Made by a program: the position numbers and the translations under genes | The notes under the pieces: model-generated | Databases searched by the model: none | Seen by the model: only the letters and a program-made list of their open reading frames with translations | What the model was told of the DNA's origin: nothing | Assembly (NCBI RefSeq): GCF_964355755.1 | Contig: NC_092678.1 | Coordinates: forward strand, 11,196,922 to 11,256,921 | Reading direction: 5' to 3' | DNA length: 60,000 bases | Origin: Antedon mediterranea | Lineage: Eukaryota > Echinodermata > Crinoidea > Comatulida > Antedonidae | Shown here: piece after piece, positions 11,609-21,716 of the stretch | Numbering within the stretch: position 1 is the first letter of the stretch | Layout of the letters: each line of letters opens with the position of its first letter

Positions 11609-13034
11609 AATATCAATAACTATAAAAAGAAAATTAATTAATCTTAAAAAAATATCCTCAGCAGGAAGTGAACAAGGGATCTCAACTGTGAAAGGCTGGA
11701 AATTTTAGGTACGGGAATTATACTGTAGGTGAGGGTATGCACTCTCGGAGTGCCTTCTCTAATACTATATATTAATTGTATTTTCAACATAAATTGTTAA
11801 TTGTTATAATTTTGAAATTGAATTTCACCTTGCTAAGTTGTCTATGTGTGTCTGGAGTCCACCTAAGAATTCATTGTTTACCTGAAATAATAACATTAAT
11901 ATCAGTGTTTGTCATGCACATTCTGTGAACCAAAGCAATCAGGAAAATATAGGCCTGCATACTTTAATTATAGACAAAATCAGCAGCGTGTAAGACAAAT
12001 TATAGTTGATTGGTGTCATTTAGTTCAATGAAAGTTACATTAGTATCTCTATGCAGTCGATCTACCTACATATTGTTAGGCGTTGTTGTGTTTTCGGCCC
12101 TATGGAACAAGCTCTCAGATAATTTTTAAAATAATACGGCTGAGATAATTAAAAAAGGTCAGCAATGGTTATATTTCCTCAGAAACGTCAAGAAACCGTC
12201 ATTTTGTACCAAATTCCACGCACATTTTTAACTCAAAGATTGTTAGGTCATAATAGCACAAATAAATATATATACAGTGTATATTTTTTAAGTTTTTAAA
12301 TAGAAATATTATTTCTAACCTATATTACATAGTAATTTTATGTGGGATTTTATGTTTTAATGAATGTTTTTGATTATAATTTTTTCTATGTATGATGTAT
12401 TTGTGAATGTTTTGTTTGTTTTTACCCTAATTTTTCTCGAGGAAAACAATATTTCTATGTACACATTTTCATGGAATAAATAAAGATTCGATTGATTGAT
12501 TAAACATTACATTAAATAGTTTTAAAGAATATAGTTTTTAAGAAATCCCTATAGTCTCTGTAAATGTTATCTAAATGTCTTACAAATTTATATTACATTT
12601 TATTATCTTCTGCATATTTTCTATTTGTATATTAAAAAGTTACTGCATGCCATTTTCTTTCTTTTTCTTTAAACCTGGTTGTTTTTAAACACTGTCAATC
12701 ACTAAGATGCATAACAGTAAACCTCTATATTTAGTGGGGAAAAACAATATATAATATGGTGTTTTTTCGAGAAAAAATTTTTTTCAGAAACTGCTTGTTT
12801 TCCAGAGACAATTGAGTGCACTTAAAAAAACACCTCAAATGTTAATTTTCAAGAATAAAATCAAGGTCAATATACATTTTATAATCTTGCTTCTATTTAA
12901 ACATGCATTACAAACATTGGTCTATATTTAGCAAGCATATCAATCAAGAATATCTGAATATACACAAAATAAAAAGATTTTAAAAGAAAAAAAAGACACA
13001 AACAACGTTTTGTATTGATATGGTTATACTATAC
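11609..13034. other. AT-rich non-coding stretch
   Basis: Mostly AT-rich sequence with homopolymer runs. No coding region or RNA gene is supported, apart from the LINE-like 3' end at 12290-12503 listed separately. Confidence 0.5.
12290..12503 (+). mobile_element. 3' end of a CR1-like LINE, heavily 5'-truncated
   Basis: An AT-rich 3'-UTR-like segment ends in tggaataaataaagattc followed by gattgattgatt. This polyadenylation signal plus short tandem tail is the typical terminus of CR1/L2-like LINEs, and the LINE-A and LINE-C tails are built the same way. No protein-coding part remains, so the assignment rests on the terminus alone. Confidence 0.45.
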
Positions 13035-13099
13035 CTGTTCTTTGTCATATTTGCTCAGTAATCTCTTTAAACTCTTTTGAAAAACAACTTGGTCTACAT
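13035..13099 (-). other. exon-like 65-bp segment with acceptor and donor
   Basis: On the minus strand a long pyrimidine tract ends in ctgcag, followed by a 65-bp stretch open in one frame (VDQVVFQKSLKRLLSKYDKEQ split as two pieces: VDQVVFQKSLK and RLLSKYDKEQ) and then a donor-like cag/gtatag. Entry phase is 1 and exit phase 0. Since the upstream ALKBH2 exon ends in phase 0, joining them would meet an immediate stop, so this is not its next exon. It could belong to an unidentified gene or be chance. Confidence 0.22.
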
Positions 13100-13535
13100 C
13101 TGCAGAAAAAAAAAATTAAAATTATACTTAATAGTACGATACTTGTTACTGTATGCAGATATCTGATTTCATTGAGTATGTTGCAGCCTCAGAATATTGT
13201 TGTCACTGTAAGTATTAACACCAAAAAAGGTTAACAAACTGTTTAGTAACAATGATACAAGAAGTGAAATTTCTTATATTGCTAATCTACCTTCTACTGT
13301 AGGTAGCATAGTAGACTAGGTGGTCTGTGATGTTGAAATAATTCAAAGTATATGCATTATAAAACAAATAATGACCTTTTTTGTATTGGTTGAATGTTGA
13401 GAATACTTCATTCATGAAAAAAATTGACTGCTCTACTTAACTAAGGCTGATTCCATAAAATCATTCACTCAATTTATGAACCTTCATTATTTGTATACTA
13501 AAATAGTTTTTGAAAACTGTAAACATTACATTGTA

Positions 13536-13778
13536 CTAGATCGAGAAACAACGAGAAAAACTTGAAAACTGGAGACCAATCACATTACTAAATGTGGACT
13601 ATAAAATTATGACACACGTTCTCTCATGTAGAATGCAAAAAGTGATATTCACCATAGTCAATGATGACCAAAAAGGTTATATCAATAAAAGATTTGGAGG
13701 TGAAAATGTAAGGCTTGTAGAAGATATTCTATCCTACACAGAAAATAATAATAAAGCTGGTGCTAACTCGACAATTTA
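13536..13778 (+). pseudogene. L1/Tx1-like reverse transcriptase fragment
   Basis: About 80 codons match the fingers region of L1/Tx1-type ORF2: NWRPITLLNVDYKIMTHVL, DQKGYINKRFGGENVRL and EDILSYTENNNKAG. The match ends abruptly where the FDxxKAF block should begin, and the N-terminal endonuclease is absent. The fragment is on the plus strand like the larger fragment at 15345-17709, and the two are not overlapping parts of the family protein. The ALKBH2 exon lies between them. Confidence 0.8.
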
Positions 13779-14396
13779 AATGTTTTATAGGCCTAATTCT
13801 TTAAAGAATACCGATTTACCCTTTATGACATTCTAACTGTAATTACAGCAGTGAAGGTGTAAATAAACATCTAGTTATTCATCATTGTGTTAATTACTAA
13901 CATCGAAAACATCCAATGTATAAGTATACCCTTCGTAAAACTTATGTCAGATGTTGCAGTAATTAGTTCCGTAAACTAAGTTTGATATTCGCCATAACAT
14001 TATGTCATATCATCAAACGACTTGTCAAAGTAATTATTCTTTTAGAAGATTGTTAACAAATACCGATTTACCGGAGTAAAGCGGTCCGCTAGTCACACTA
14101 AACGCCCAGTCATTGTCATTGCGTTCTTAACTTGAATGTTCATATAAGTAGTTGAAGAAAAGGAAAAATTGTAACAAGAATCATGAAACAATTATTTTTT
14201 ATGTAACAAATTTAATGACAAAAAAATTTTATAACAAATTATGATAAACTTAAATTTATGTAAAAAAAGATTCTCGATAAATTATTTTTTATGTAACGAA
14301 TTTCATGACAATTAATTAAAATGTAAAAATGCATCTTTTTAAACGTAATAGTATGTAGCCTACATTAACGTCATGAAACCATGAAGAAACACTAAC
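13779..14396. other. presumed first intron of the ALKBH2-like gene, proximal part
   Basis: Non-coding AT-rich sequence downstream of the exon donor on the minus strand. It contains two near-identical stretches (attattttttatgtaac at about 14190 and 14281) and two aataccgatttacc motifs (13807 and 14061). No second ALKBH2 exon is recognisable here or in the rest of 9593-14396. Confidence 0.45.
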
Positions 14397-14762
14397 CTGT
14401 TTTCTAGGTATATTAAACCATCTATCAAACACTTTCACCTTTGAAAGATCACATGTAAAATAATCAATCTCTTCCTCAAATTGTTTATACAAAGTATCAG
14501 CTGAGCTTTTATCAAGAAGTTGAATGTAATCACAATCTAAATTTTCTCTTGATATTTTGTGTACTGGAAACTTAAAATATGAGGAAATCATCTGCTGCTG
14601 ATCTGATTTGATTAAATTCCGAGTGAAATCTATTTCATTACTTTTACGTGCCTCTGTTGGTTTCTTTGTGTAGTCATCCTTTACCTTTTCAGAAGGTACG
14701 TTGCATTCTGTGGATTTTCCTTTGGAATGGGTGAAATCAACTGTTGGTTTATAGGCATTCAT
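14397..14762 (-). CDS. ALKBH2: ALKBH2-like DNA oxidative demethylase, first coding exon
   Basis: ALKBH2 enzymes are Fe(II)/2-oxoglutarate dioxygenases that remove N1-methyladenine and N3-methylcytosine from nuclear DNA. The exon codes 122 residues from the ATG at 14762, with an in-frame stop shortly upstream. Residues about 72-122 (LDCDYIQLL, ADTLYKQFEEEIDYFT, VKVFDRWFNIPRKQ) match the family block that precedes the catalytic core. The exon ends after the PRKQ glutamine in phase 0 with donor gttagt, which I recall as an exon boundary position in vertebrate ALKBH2. The iron-binding HxD...H core must lie in later exons, which are not seen in this window. The N-terminal part contains QQMISSYF, a good PCNA-interacting PIP box. 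Extension of the frame past the donor (26 codons) is intronic. Confidence 0.85.
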
Positions 14763-15344
14763 TCTGGTAGAGATCTACTGAAATGTCTATTTTGACTACA
14801 ACCTTATACACAGAATATTGTATATAAAATAATTTATGCATAATGTCAGTAGCGTATCTCTTTACCCATTTTTGTTTTATTTTAAAAGGAAACAAAGAAT
14901 TCTTTTTTGTAAACGTAACCATTTTAAATGAAAATGAAACTAAACATTGGCAATGAAAACGACTTATTATTTCTCACTTTATGCATTCGTATTCTTTATT
15001 TGTATTTTGTTTGAGATTCATTGCGAAGCTCCATTGTTAAAATTTCAGGAAGAAATTAAGTACTACATGTCGGTATAGTTCAATCAAGACATACTTATAA
15101 TATCACTTCATTATATTCTTGTCTTTTTATTGTTGTCATTCATTAACTTCCAAAACCAAACAACTATATTGTCTTACTTCCTTACCATCGTTAACCATTG
15201 TCTTTTTCAAATTAAATAACAACTCCATTGTCTTACTTCCTTACCATTGTTTACCATTGTATTAATTATAATAGGATTAACTAATGTCATCCCCTCAAAC
15301 GCCCTCTACGGGGGCTAGGCCAGTTTATTTTACTACAGGATTGT
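14763..15344. other. 5' flank of the ALKBH2-like exon
   Basis: AT-rich sequence without coding potential. It would contain the promoter and 5' UTR of the minus-strand ALKBH2-like gene. I see no clear core promoter element. Near 15160-15270 the phrase attgtcttacttccttacc occurs twice in a short local duplication. Confidence 0.4.
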
Positions 15345-17709
15345 TCTACCAAGAACAGAAAACGTTCATGAGAACACTGTAAAAATTGCTCAATTAGCAG
15401 ATGACACAGTCATTTTTACAAGAGAAGAAACGAGTTTAAAATATTTCTTTCATGAAATTGAACGATTTTGTAAAATATCCAGCCTAAAATTAAATAAAAA
15501 TAAAACCAAAGGGATGTGGATAGGTTCAAAGAAGGACTGTAATGATACCCCTTTCAATATCACATGGACACAAGAACCAATCAAATTTTTGGGAATATAC
15601 GTAGGCTATGATAAAGATATATGTAATAAAAAAACTGGGACGAAAAAGTTATTGAACTACAAAATGTTCTTCAGTTATGGAAAAAAAGAAATCTAACTTT
15701 CTTTGGAAGAACAACAATCATCAAAACGCTTGCAATCTCTAAATTGACTTATAACTCAAGCATAATTAACGTACCCTTACATATAATTCCACTTGTTGAA
15801 AAAATACTTTATAATTTTCTGTGGAATGGTCAACGTAAAAAAATTAAAAGACTTGTTCTTATTAAAAAAGCATGCGAAGGTGGCTTGAATATGATAAATT
15901 TCAACTCCGTAATAGATTCATTAAAACTAACATGGATAAAAAGATTACTCAGTCCAGATCCAGGAAAATTGAAAAATATTCCGAAATACTTTATGTATCC
16001 AATAGAATACACTATAGGTGCTACTCAGCTTAACTTTGAAGATCATATTGACTTGAATAGAATGCCTGATTTTTATGTATCAATGTTAAAATCAGCGGTT
16101 AAGTTGAATAATATTGTTAGTGTAGTTCCACAAAATATAGAAGACATTTTAAAACAACCACTTTGGGAAAATAAATATATAATTTCCGCAAGTGGAAAAT
16201 CTCTTTATTTTAAAATATGGCTACATTCCAAATACAAATCGGTATGTGACATTATCGTTAATAACAGATTTCTAACTTCAGATGAAGTGATACCTACTTT
16301 AAGCAATAAACAAAAAGGACTTATCGAATATTTTGCGCTCTTGTATTCAATTCCATGTTTGTGGAAAGAAATCATCTTTAATTCAATAGAAAACAATCAA
16401 ATTAACCTGCAAGTCAAAGAAACCGTATTTCATAAAAAAAAAACACAAGGCATCTTTTCATTATACCCTTTTTGTTAGCAAGGTTGCTAAAATCCCTAAT
16501 ATACAAGCAAAGTGGGAAGTTGAGTTAGGTAAAAATGAAATAGACTGGGACAAGACATGGTACTGTAAAGTTCACAATATGAAACATTTACCAAAAATCG
16601 CCCAATTTAATTTTAAATTATTACATCGTATCTTAGCTTGTAGAAAAAACTTAAAGAAGTGGAATCTTAATGAAAGTGATTGTTGCGAAAAGTGTTGTAT
16701 AGAAATAGAAAGTGAAAAACATATGTTGTACACCTGTAATAGCATTCAATCAGTTTTAAGGAAGTTCCGTAAACTGATCGTTAAATGTATTCCGACTAAT
16801 GAAACATTACGGCCAAGTTTCCCCGAATGGTCAGACATAGTTTTAGGAACTCAGAACACGCTTGTTAATGAACTCATCTCTTTATTTACATTTAGTATTT
16901 ACAAATCTTGCATTATTTATAAAACAAGCAAACGGATTATCACTTGGAATTTATTTAAGATAGAACTAAAAAATTTAATTTCAAACGAATACTTATGTAA
17001 TCTAAACAAAGCAGAAAGAAAATGGAACGACGTTAAAGAAAAACTCCTTCAATCAATTAAGAAATACACAAGAATAAACATAAACGTACGGTATACAGTA
17101 TATTTTCTTGATTTAGATCAATTGTTAATTTACCATCATTATTATATTATTGTTTTCTAGGAGGCGCCCGAGTCCGGGATGACCGAGACGCAACTGGTGC
17201 TAGCCAGGATTTAAACTAGAACTATTAAAATAAACCTGACTAGCGACGAGGGCGTATCCCCATACTTCGGTTTGGGTTTAGCTTTGCAATATGTATTAGT
17301 TTGTTATTTTATCAAAATAAAAAAAAAAAAAAAAAAAAAAAAAACAATATTATGTTCAAAATGTAAAACTATACAATTTTATAAAAGTATTCAAACAAAA
17401 CATAATCTTATAATGCAATATACCATTTTATCATATATATTTATATTATATCAAATCTCTTTTTAATACTGAATATCAATCTTTATATCGTTTTAGCTCT
17501 GTAATATAAATTTTCTCTGTATACATGTTTGTTTTATCTAGATTTCAACACAATATCAAAATATTTTATATAATCTTTTAACCTCTGTCTGTGTAATATC
17601 ACTTATATATTCATTGATAAATAGATAAATAGACATATATACTGTAACCTTCACCATATTGTTTATCATTGCAATAAAAGTGGGTTGCCCCCACAAAAGA
17701 AAAAAAAAA
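15345..17709 (+). pseudogene. LINE-B, L1/Tx1-like ORF2 C-terminal half with 3' UTR
   Basis: A 5'-truncated LINE that begins just before the reverse-transcriptase catalytic block (KIAQLADDTVIFTREE, about 15390-15420). It continues through KLNKNKTKGMWIG, TQEPIKFLGIYVG, LWNGQRKKIKR and a C-terminal zinc-binding CEKCCIEIESEKHMLYTC of the L1/Tx1 type (16690-16740). The frame shifts near 15690 and 16470. The coding part ends at 17160. The 3' UTR contains a GC-rich segment (ggcgcccgagtccggg), an A-run at 17313-17343 and a second AATAAA plus A-run at 17675-17709, which I take as the end. The copy cannot be active. Confidence 0.85.
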
Positions 17710-17787
17710 TATTTATAGATTAAAAGCAGAGTCCTTTTGTGGAGCCTTTTTCCCCAAGACCAAATACATGAATACTAATAGTAGCTT

Positions 17788-18036
17788 ATTATCCCATTTG
17801 GAGACGTTTTAAACCATATTGAGCATTTCGAAAAAATTTGTTAACATAAAAAAATCAAAGTGCTAAGAATAGCTTGAAATCGCATTTGGAGACGTTTTAG
17901 ACTATTTTGTGCATTTCGATGAAACTTTGTTACACAAATATATCAAAGTGCTTAAAATCACATTTGAAACCGTTTTAGACCATTTGGAGCATTTCGAAAA
18001 AACTTTTTCAAACAAAACATCAAAGTGCTAAGAATA
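17788..18036 (+). repeat. S2 satellite, block 1
   Basis: About three monomers of the second satellite, each built as ccatttt.agcatttcga, then caaaca.aacatcaaagtgc, then gcatttggagacgtttta. Monomers of about 87 and 78 bp alternate in the longer blocks. The last monomer is interrupted at 18036 by the TIR element and resumes at 21676 with overlap of the trinucleotide ata, so blocks 1 and 2 were one array. Confidence 0.9.
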
Positions 18037-18837
18037 TAGTGTAGGCTGGTATGTCGTTTATATGAATGTCGTGTATATTTTTTGTTAAAAGCAAACTTTG
18101 ACTTTATTTCATATCTTGATAATATAAGGAATGAAAAAAAATATGTTGCCATTTTTTCAAAAGACATTTAAAGGACCAAATTCAAGATGGCCGCCAACAT
18201 TCAAATAACCCTATTAAAAATCAGAATATCACCAATAATACAAATTATGAATGTGGAACAAGTCCGTTTTGATGGTATTACTGTACCCTTTATACAATCC
18301 TAACTATGTAAAGCGATAATATGTCGGCCATCTTGGATTTCAAAATGGCCGCCATTAAAATTAAATTCTTTAAATAATTTTTTTTAAATGTGTGCATAAA
18401 TTGTTGTTTGTACACAATGTTCTAAAATTGTCACTTCCCACAGGATTGTAAATTGTAAATATAAGGCTAAAGTTGTCAATGTCCTCTATAACAGATATAT
18501 AATACCCCACTATGACTATTAAATTAAATAATCGTTCAAAGTTGGAGTTGCAAAAGTATGGAACAAATTAACAATTTATATCTAATATTCAACAACAATT
18601 ACGTCTAACTAGAGGGTTAGACCTCTAGGTCGCTTGCTCCCCTCAAGGAAGTGTAAACGAAGGTTCTCGGAAGGATAATGACTCGGGTAAAAAGGTTTTA
18701 GAAGGGCGTTCTCTTTGTACGTTTTCTGTCGGTTACCATTATTGAAAATGCTTGACATTCGAAAAATTAAACCTACTCTGTTTCACAGTGTCTTAGATGA
18801 TTAATAACATTTTAAAGTATAGTGTTTATTGTTTAAT

Positions 18838-19190
18838 AGGGCGGAGGTGGGGAGGCAGAGTTCATTTGAGGGAGATGCTTATTCGAGGGATTTTTTAGTT
18901 TTAATAATATCGTAACATTTATAATCAAATAAAATCCTCTAATAGATATGAAAAGTGGTAAAAAATTATAACAAATGCTTGGTAAATTATAGTTAACAGT
19001 GTAATGAATTCTATTATAAATAGTATATACAATATTATGTGTATAATTAATGTAGATGGGCGTTTATTAGATAGTTGGGTAGGTGGGACGGGGGGGTGTA
19101 GGCGATTATTATTCAAAGTGATGTTTTATTGGGGAGGCATTTATTCAAATAAATACCATCATAATACATTATTTCATTTAAACATCTTTT
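18838..19190. repeat. segment related to the foldback-arm family
   Basis: Diverged copy of part of the arms at 54628-58820 and 59521-60000. Shared phrases are aatgcttggtaaatt, gggaggcatttattc and aaataaatacca, separated by comparable spacing. It lies inside the 3.6-kb TIR element. No coding function. Confidence 0.5.
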
Positions 19191-20040
19191 GAAACTAACT
19201 TCCGCGACAGTGTAGGCCGTTTCGGCCCAAGAAGGAAGATGTTTTTAGACTGCTTGCAATATGGGCCCTAATGGGACACAGATAGCCTACAGTTATTCCT
19301 GCCAGCTTACTCAATACAACTCGGCTATCGGGATTTAATTTTTTAACTACTGTACCTTCACACGCGCGGTCCGATCCGAAAATAAACAAAAAACTAAAAT
19401 AGCTATAGCCACTAACGACCAACTTAACTGAAACCAGGTAGTTGCAAGGTGAGCCTGTGAACTCATCGTGAACCCGGAAATTACTTTGACCGCGTACAAT
19501 TGAAATTGAGTTGAAAATCTACCGATGAATCAGAAATTTTGTTTTAAAACTCTTTATAATATATTCCTAAGATAGAAATATGGAACAATATCGTAATAGT
19601 GAAAACTGTTTTACATTTTGCGGTACACCTGAGATAGTTCAGGTAGGTATCCAAGGCAGAAATTTGTTCCAAAGTTTTTCCATTGTGCTCGCCTATGTCA
19701 GAATTAACCATAATTTATATATAGATTCTAAATTACAGATCTCATTTCTTTTCATGAAACTGAAACTTGACAGGAGACAGGACCACAATATAAAACAAGT
19801 GCATTTATACCTTATTGTGAAATCCTGTATAAATATGTTAAATAATAAATGCGTTATTGCTATGTAATTCAATGTCTGAACCTTCAGGGCCATAGTCACG
19901 AGTATGGTTGGTAAGTTTTCAACCTGTCAACTTTTGGCAGAAGCTTGAAGGAAATACAGATACAGCTCTGCCTATAAATAACCTTGTAAATGAATGAACT
20001 CCTACTTCTCATCTTCTACAATCTCAACCAATTTCATTAG

Positions 20041-21140
20041 ATATGTACCCCCTACAGACAGACCAGCATTATACACTGGTTTGATGAGTGCACATGGTTG
20101 TGGTATAAAAACTCATGTACTAGGGAAAGACAAGAATGCCTGTTGATGACTCTTGCCCAAGATGAGTGGAGGTGGACAGAGATGACATCAAAAAGCAATT
20201 ATTATGTCGACCTGGTGAACTATATGGCTTTTGGACATGTAGCATTGTGAAAATAGTTTTGAGGCAAGTGCTTTTGTTGAAACTGAACTTGTATTACCTA
20301 TACAACCAGTGACACAAATCGGGACACAAATATCTTAAATGGAAAACATCTGTAAAGGACAAAAGCACACTAAATCTGCTTTCTCTCTACAACTTGCTTC
20401 TACAAATGCAGACGGAGAAAGAAATTCTAAGTTAAGTATCATTTTGTTTGAAAGAGGCTGATCATAAAGATATTAACTTGAATACAGAGAGTCGACGAAA
20501 TCTAAATGATGTGGTTAAACTATATCCCTATATATGTATATGAGAGGACATGTATGTGTGGGACTTGCTGGATTTACATCAATTGATCAGGGTCATTGAG
20601 CGTGGTATCATTGGAATAACACAAATTAATGATTTCATCAGAGCTGGCAAATATAGTTAACATTTAAAGGGAGATGATATCCCGATTAATGAAGAATGCT
20701 GCAATTCGCATAAAGGTGTTTGTTGGCCATGGCATGATGAAATTGGACAGAAAATGTTTGAGGCATTTGTAAAAGTCTTGTAGAAGGCAAACTGTCTATA
20801 TGGGATCCTAAGAAAAAGACGAATATTGGCAAAAAATATATATGACGGTGAATACAGGTGACAAACTTATCAAAGTAAAAGAAGACTCCTATAGAGATTA
20901 TTTGCCGGTGAAATGAGGTATTTCAGTTATTTTGCCAATTTGTTTCTGAACAAGGTTGTTGAGAACGCAGATCAGTCTGTGGAAGTTTGATGGATACAGT
21001 AGTACAGAACGAAGGAAGGTCAACTTACTGTATCGCATTCAAGATTAGAAATATTTCATTGAAGGACTTTGGCAGAGTTAGTTGTCATTTAACTGAAGAA
21101 GTTTATGAGATGTTTTAATATGAAGAAGTGTACAGTCAGT
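20041..21140 (+). other. possible decayed coding tract inside the 3.6-kb TIR element
   Basis: Codon-like stretches interrupted by stops, for example about 70 open codons from 20041 (IHWFDECTWLWYKNS, LAQDEWRWTEM) and from about 20590 to 20790 (IGITQINDFIRAGKY, EECCNSHKGVCWPWHDEIG). Tryptophan, cysteine and acidic residues are richer than in the AT-rich surroundings. I do not recognise a family. It may be a dead transposase or captured host sequence, or chance. Confidence 0.22.
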
Positions 21141-21675
21141 ACTATAGAACTCCTGATGGTCAACATTTTGTGTTAATCACCATGTTGTTGTCATAAGCAT
21201 ATCATTTTGTATATTTCAATCTAATTTTATTTAACTTATACAAGTTTTAATAAGAAATTTAACCCATTTAAAAAAAATGTTGTTGTCATAGGCCTATCAT
21301 TTTATGTGATTTCAATCAACGTCATAACTTGCACATGTTTTAATAAGAAATTTAATCCATTTTTTAAAAATGGCGGCCATTTTGAAATTCAAAATGTCAG
21401 AATACTAATGAATATAGGTTTATAATAATTCTTATATAGCAGAGAACCCATATGAACTTAAAATATTATTCATAATGGGTGTTACTTTGTCCAATATGGT
21501 AAATGTATTGGATATTTTACGTATTGGCGGCCATCTTGTATTTGACACCCTTAAGCTTTTTTTAAAAAAATGGCAACATATTTTTTTCATTACTTTACAT
21601 CCTAAAGACACTAAATCAGCTGGAATTTTGCTTTTAACAAAAAAATGACACAAAATTACATAGTGGCCTACACTA

Positions 21676-21716
21676 ATAGCTTGAAATCGCATTTGGAGAC
21701 GTTTTAGACCATTTTG
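21676..21716 (+). repeat. S2 satellite, block 2 (fragment)
   Basis: A 41-bp remainder of one S2 monomer between the 3.6-kb TIR element and the RTE-type LINE. It ends in tagaccattttg (21705-21716), which is repeated after the LINE at 24044-24055. Confidence 0.9.

Larger units (their letters stand above)
18037..21675. mobile_element. 3.6-kb DNA-transposon-like element with TIRs starting TAGTGTAGGC
   Basis: The ends are inverted repeats. The first 10 bp, tagtgtaggc, equal the reverse complement of the last 10, and weaker similarity continues about 180 bp inward (ttttttgttaaaagcaaa, atatgttgccattttt, caagatggccgccaa on both arms). The element sits in the S2 satellite, and removing it together with one copy of ata (18034-18036 or 21676-21678) restores an exact monomer, so the target duplication is 3 bp. 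No intact transposase ORF is present. A possibly decayed coding tract lies at 20041-21140. The superfamily is not assigned: TIR and TSD length do not clearly match one I know. Confidence 0.82.

Noticed and set aside
13535-17709. One LINE with the ALKBH2 exon inserted into it
   Set aside because: About 330 nt of LINE is missing between the parts and the intervening segment shows no TE ends. Two separately truncated fragments or a rearrangement explain it as well, so I did not merge them.
19195-19422. 75-aa minus-strand ORF in the 3.6-kb element
   Set aside because: No recognisable domain, no neighbouring exon signals, and located inside a TIR element.
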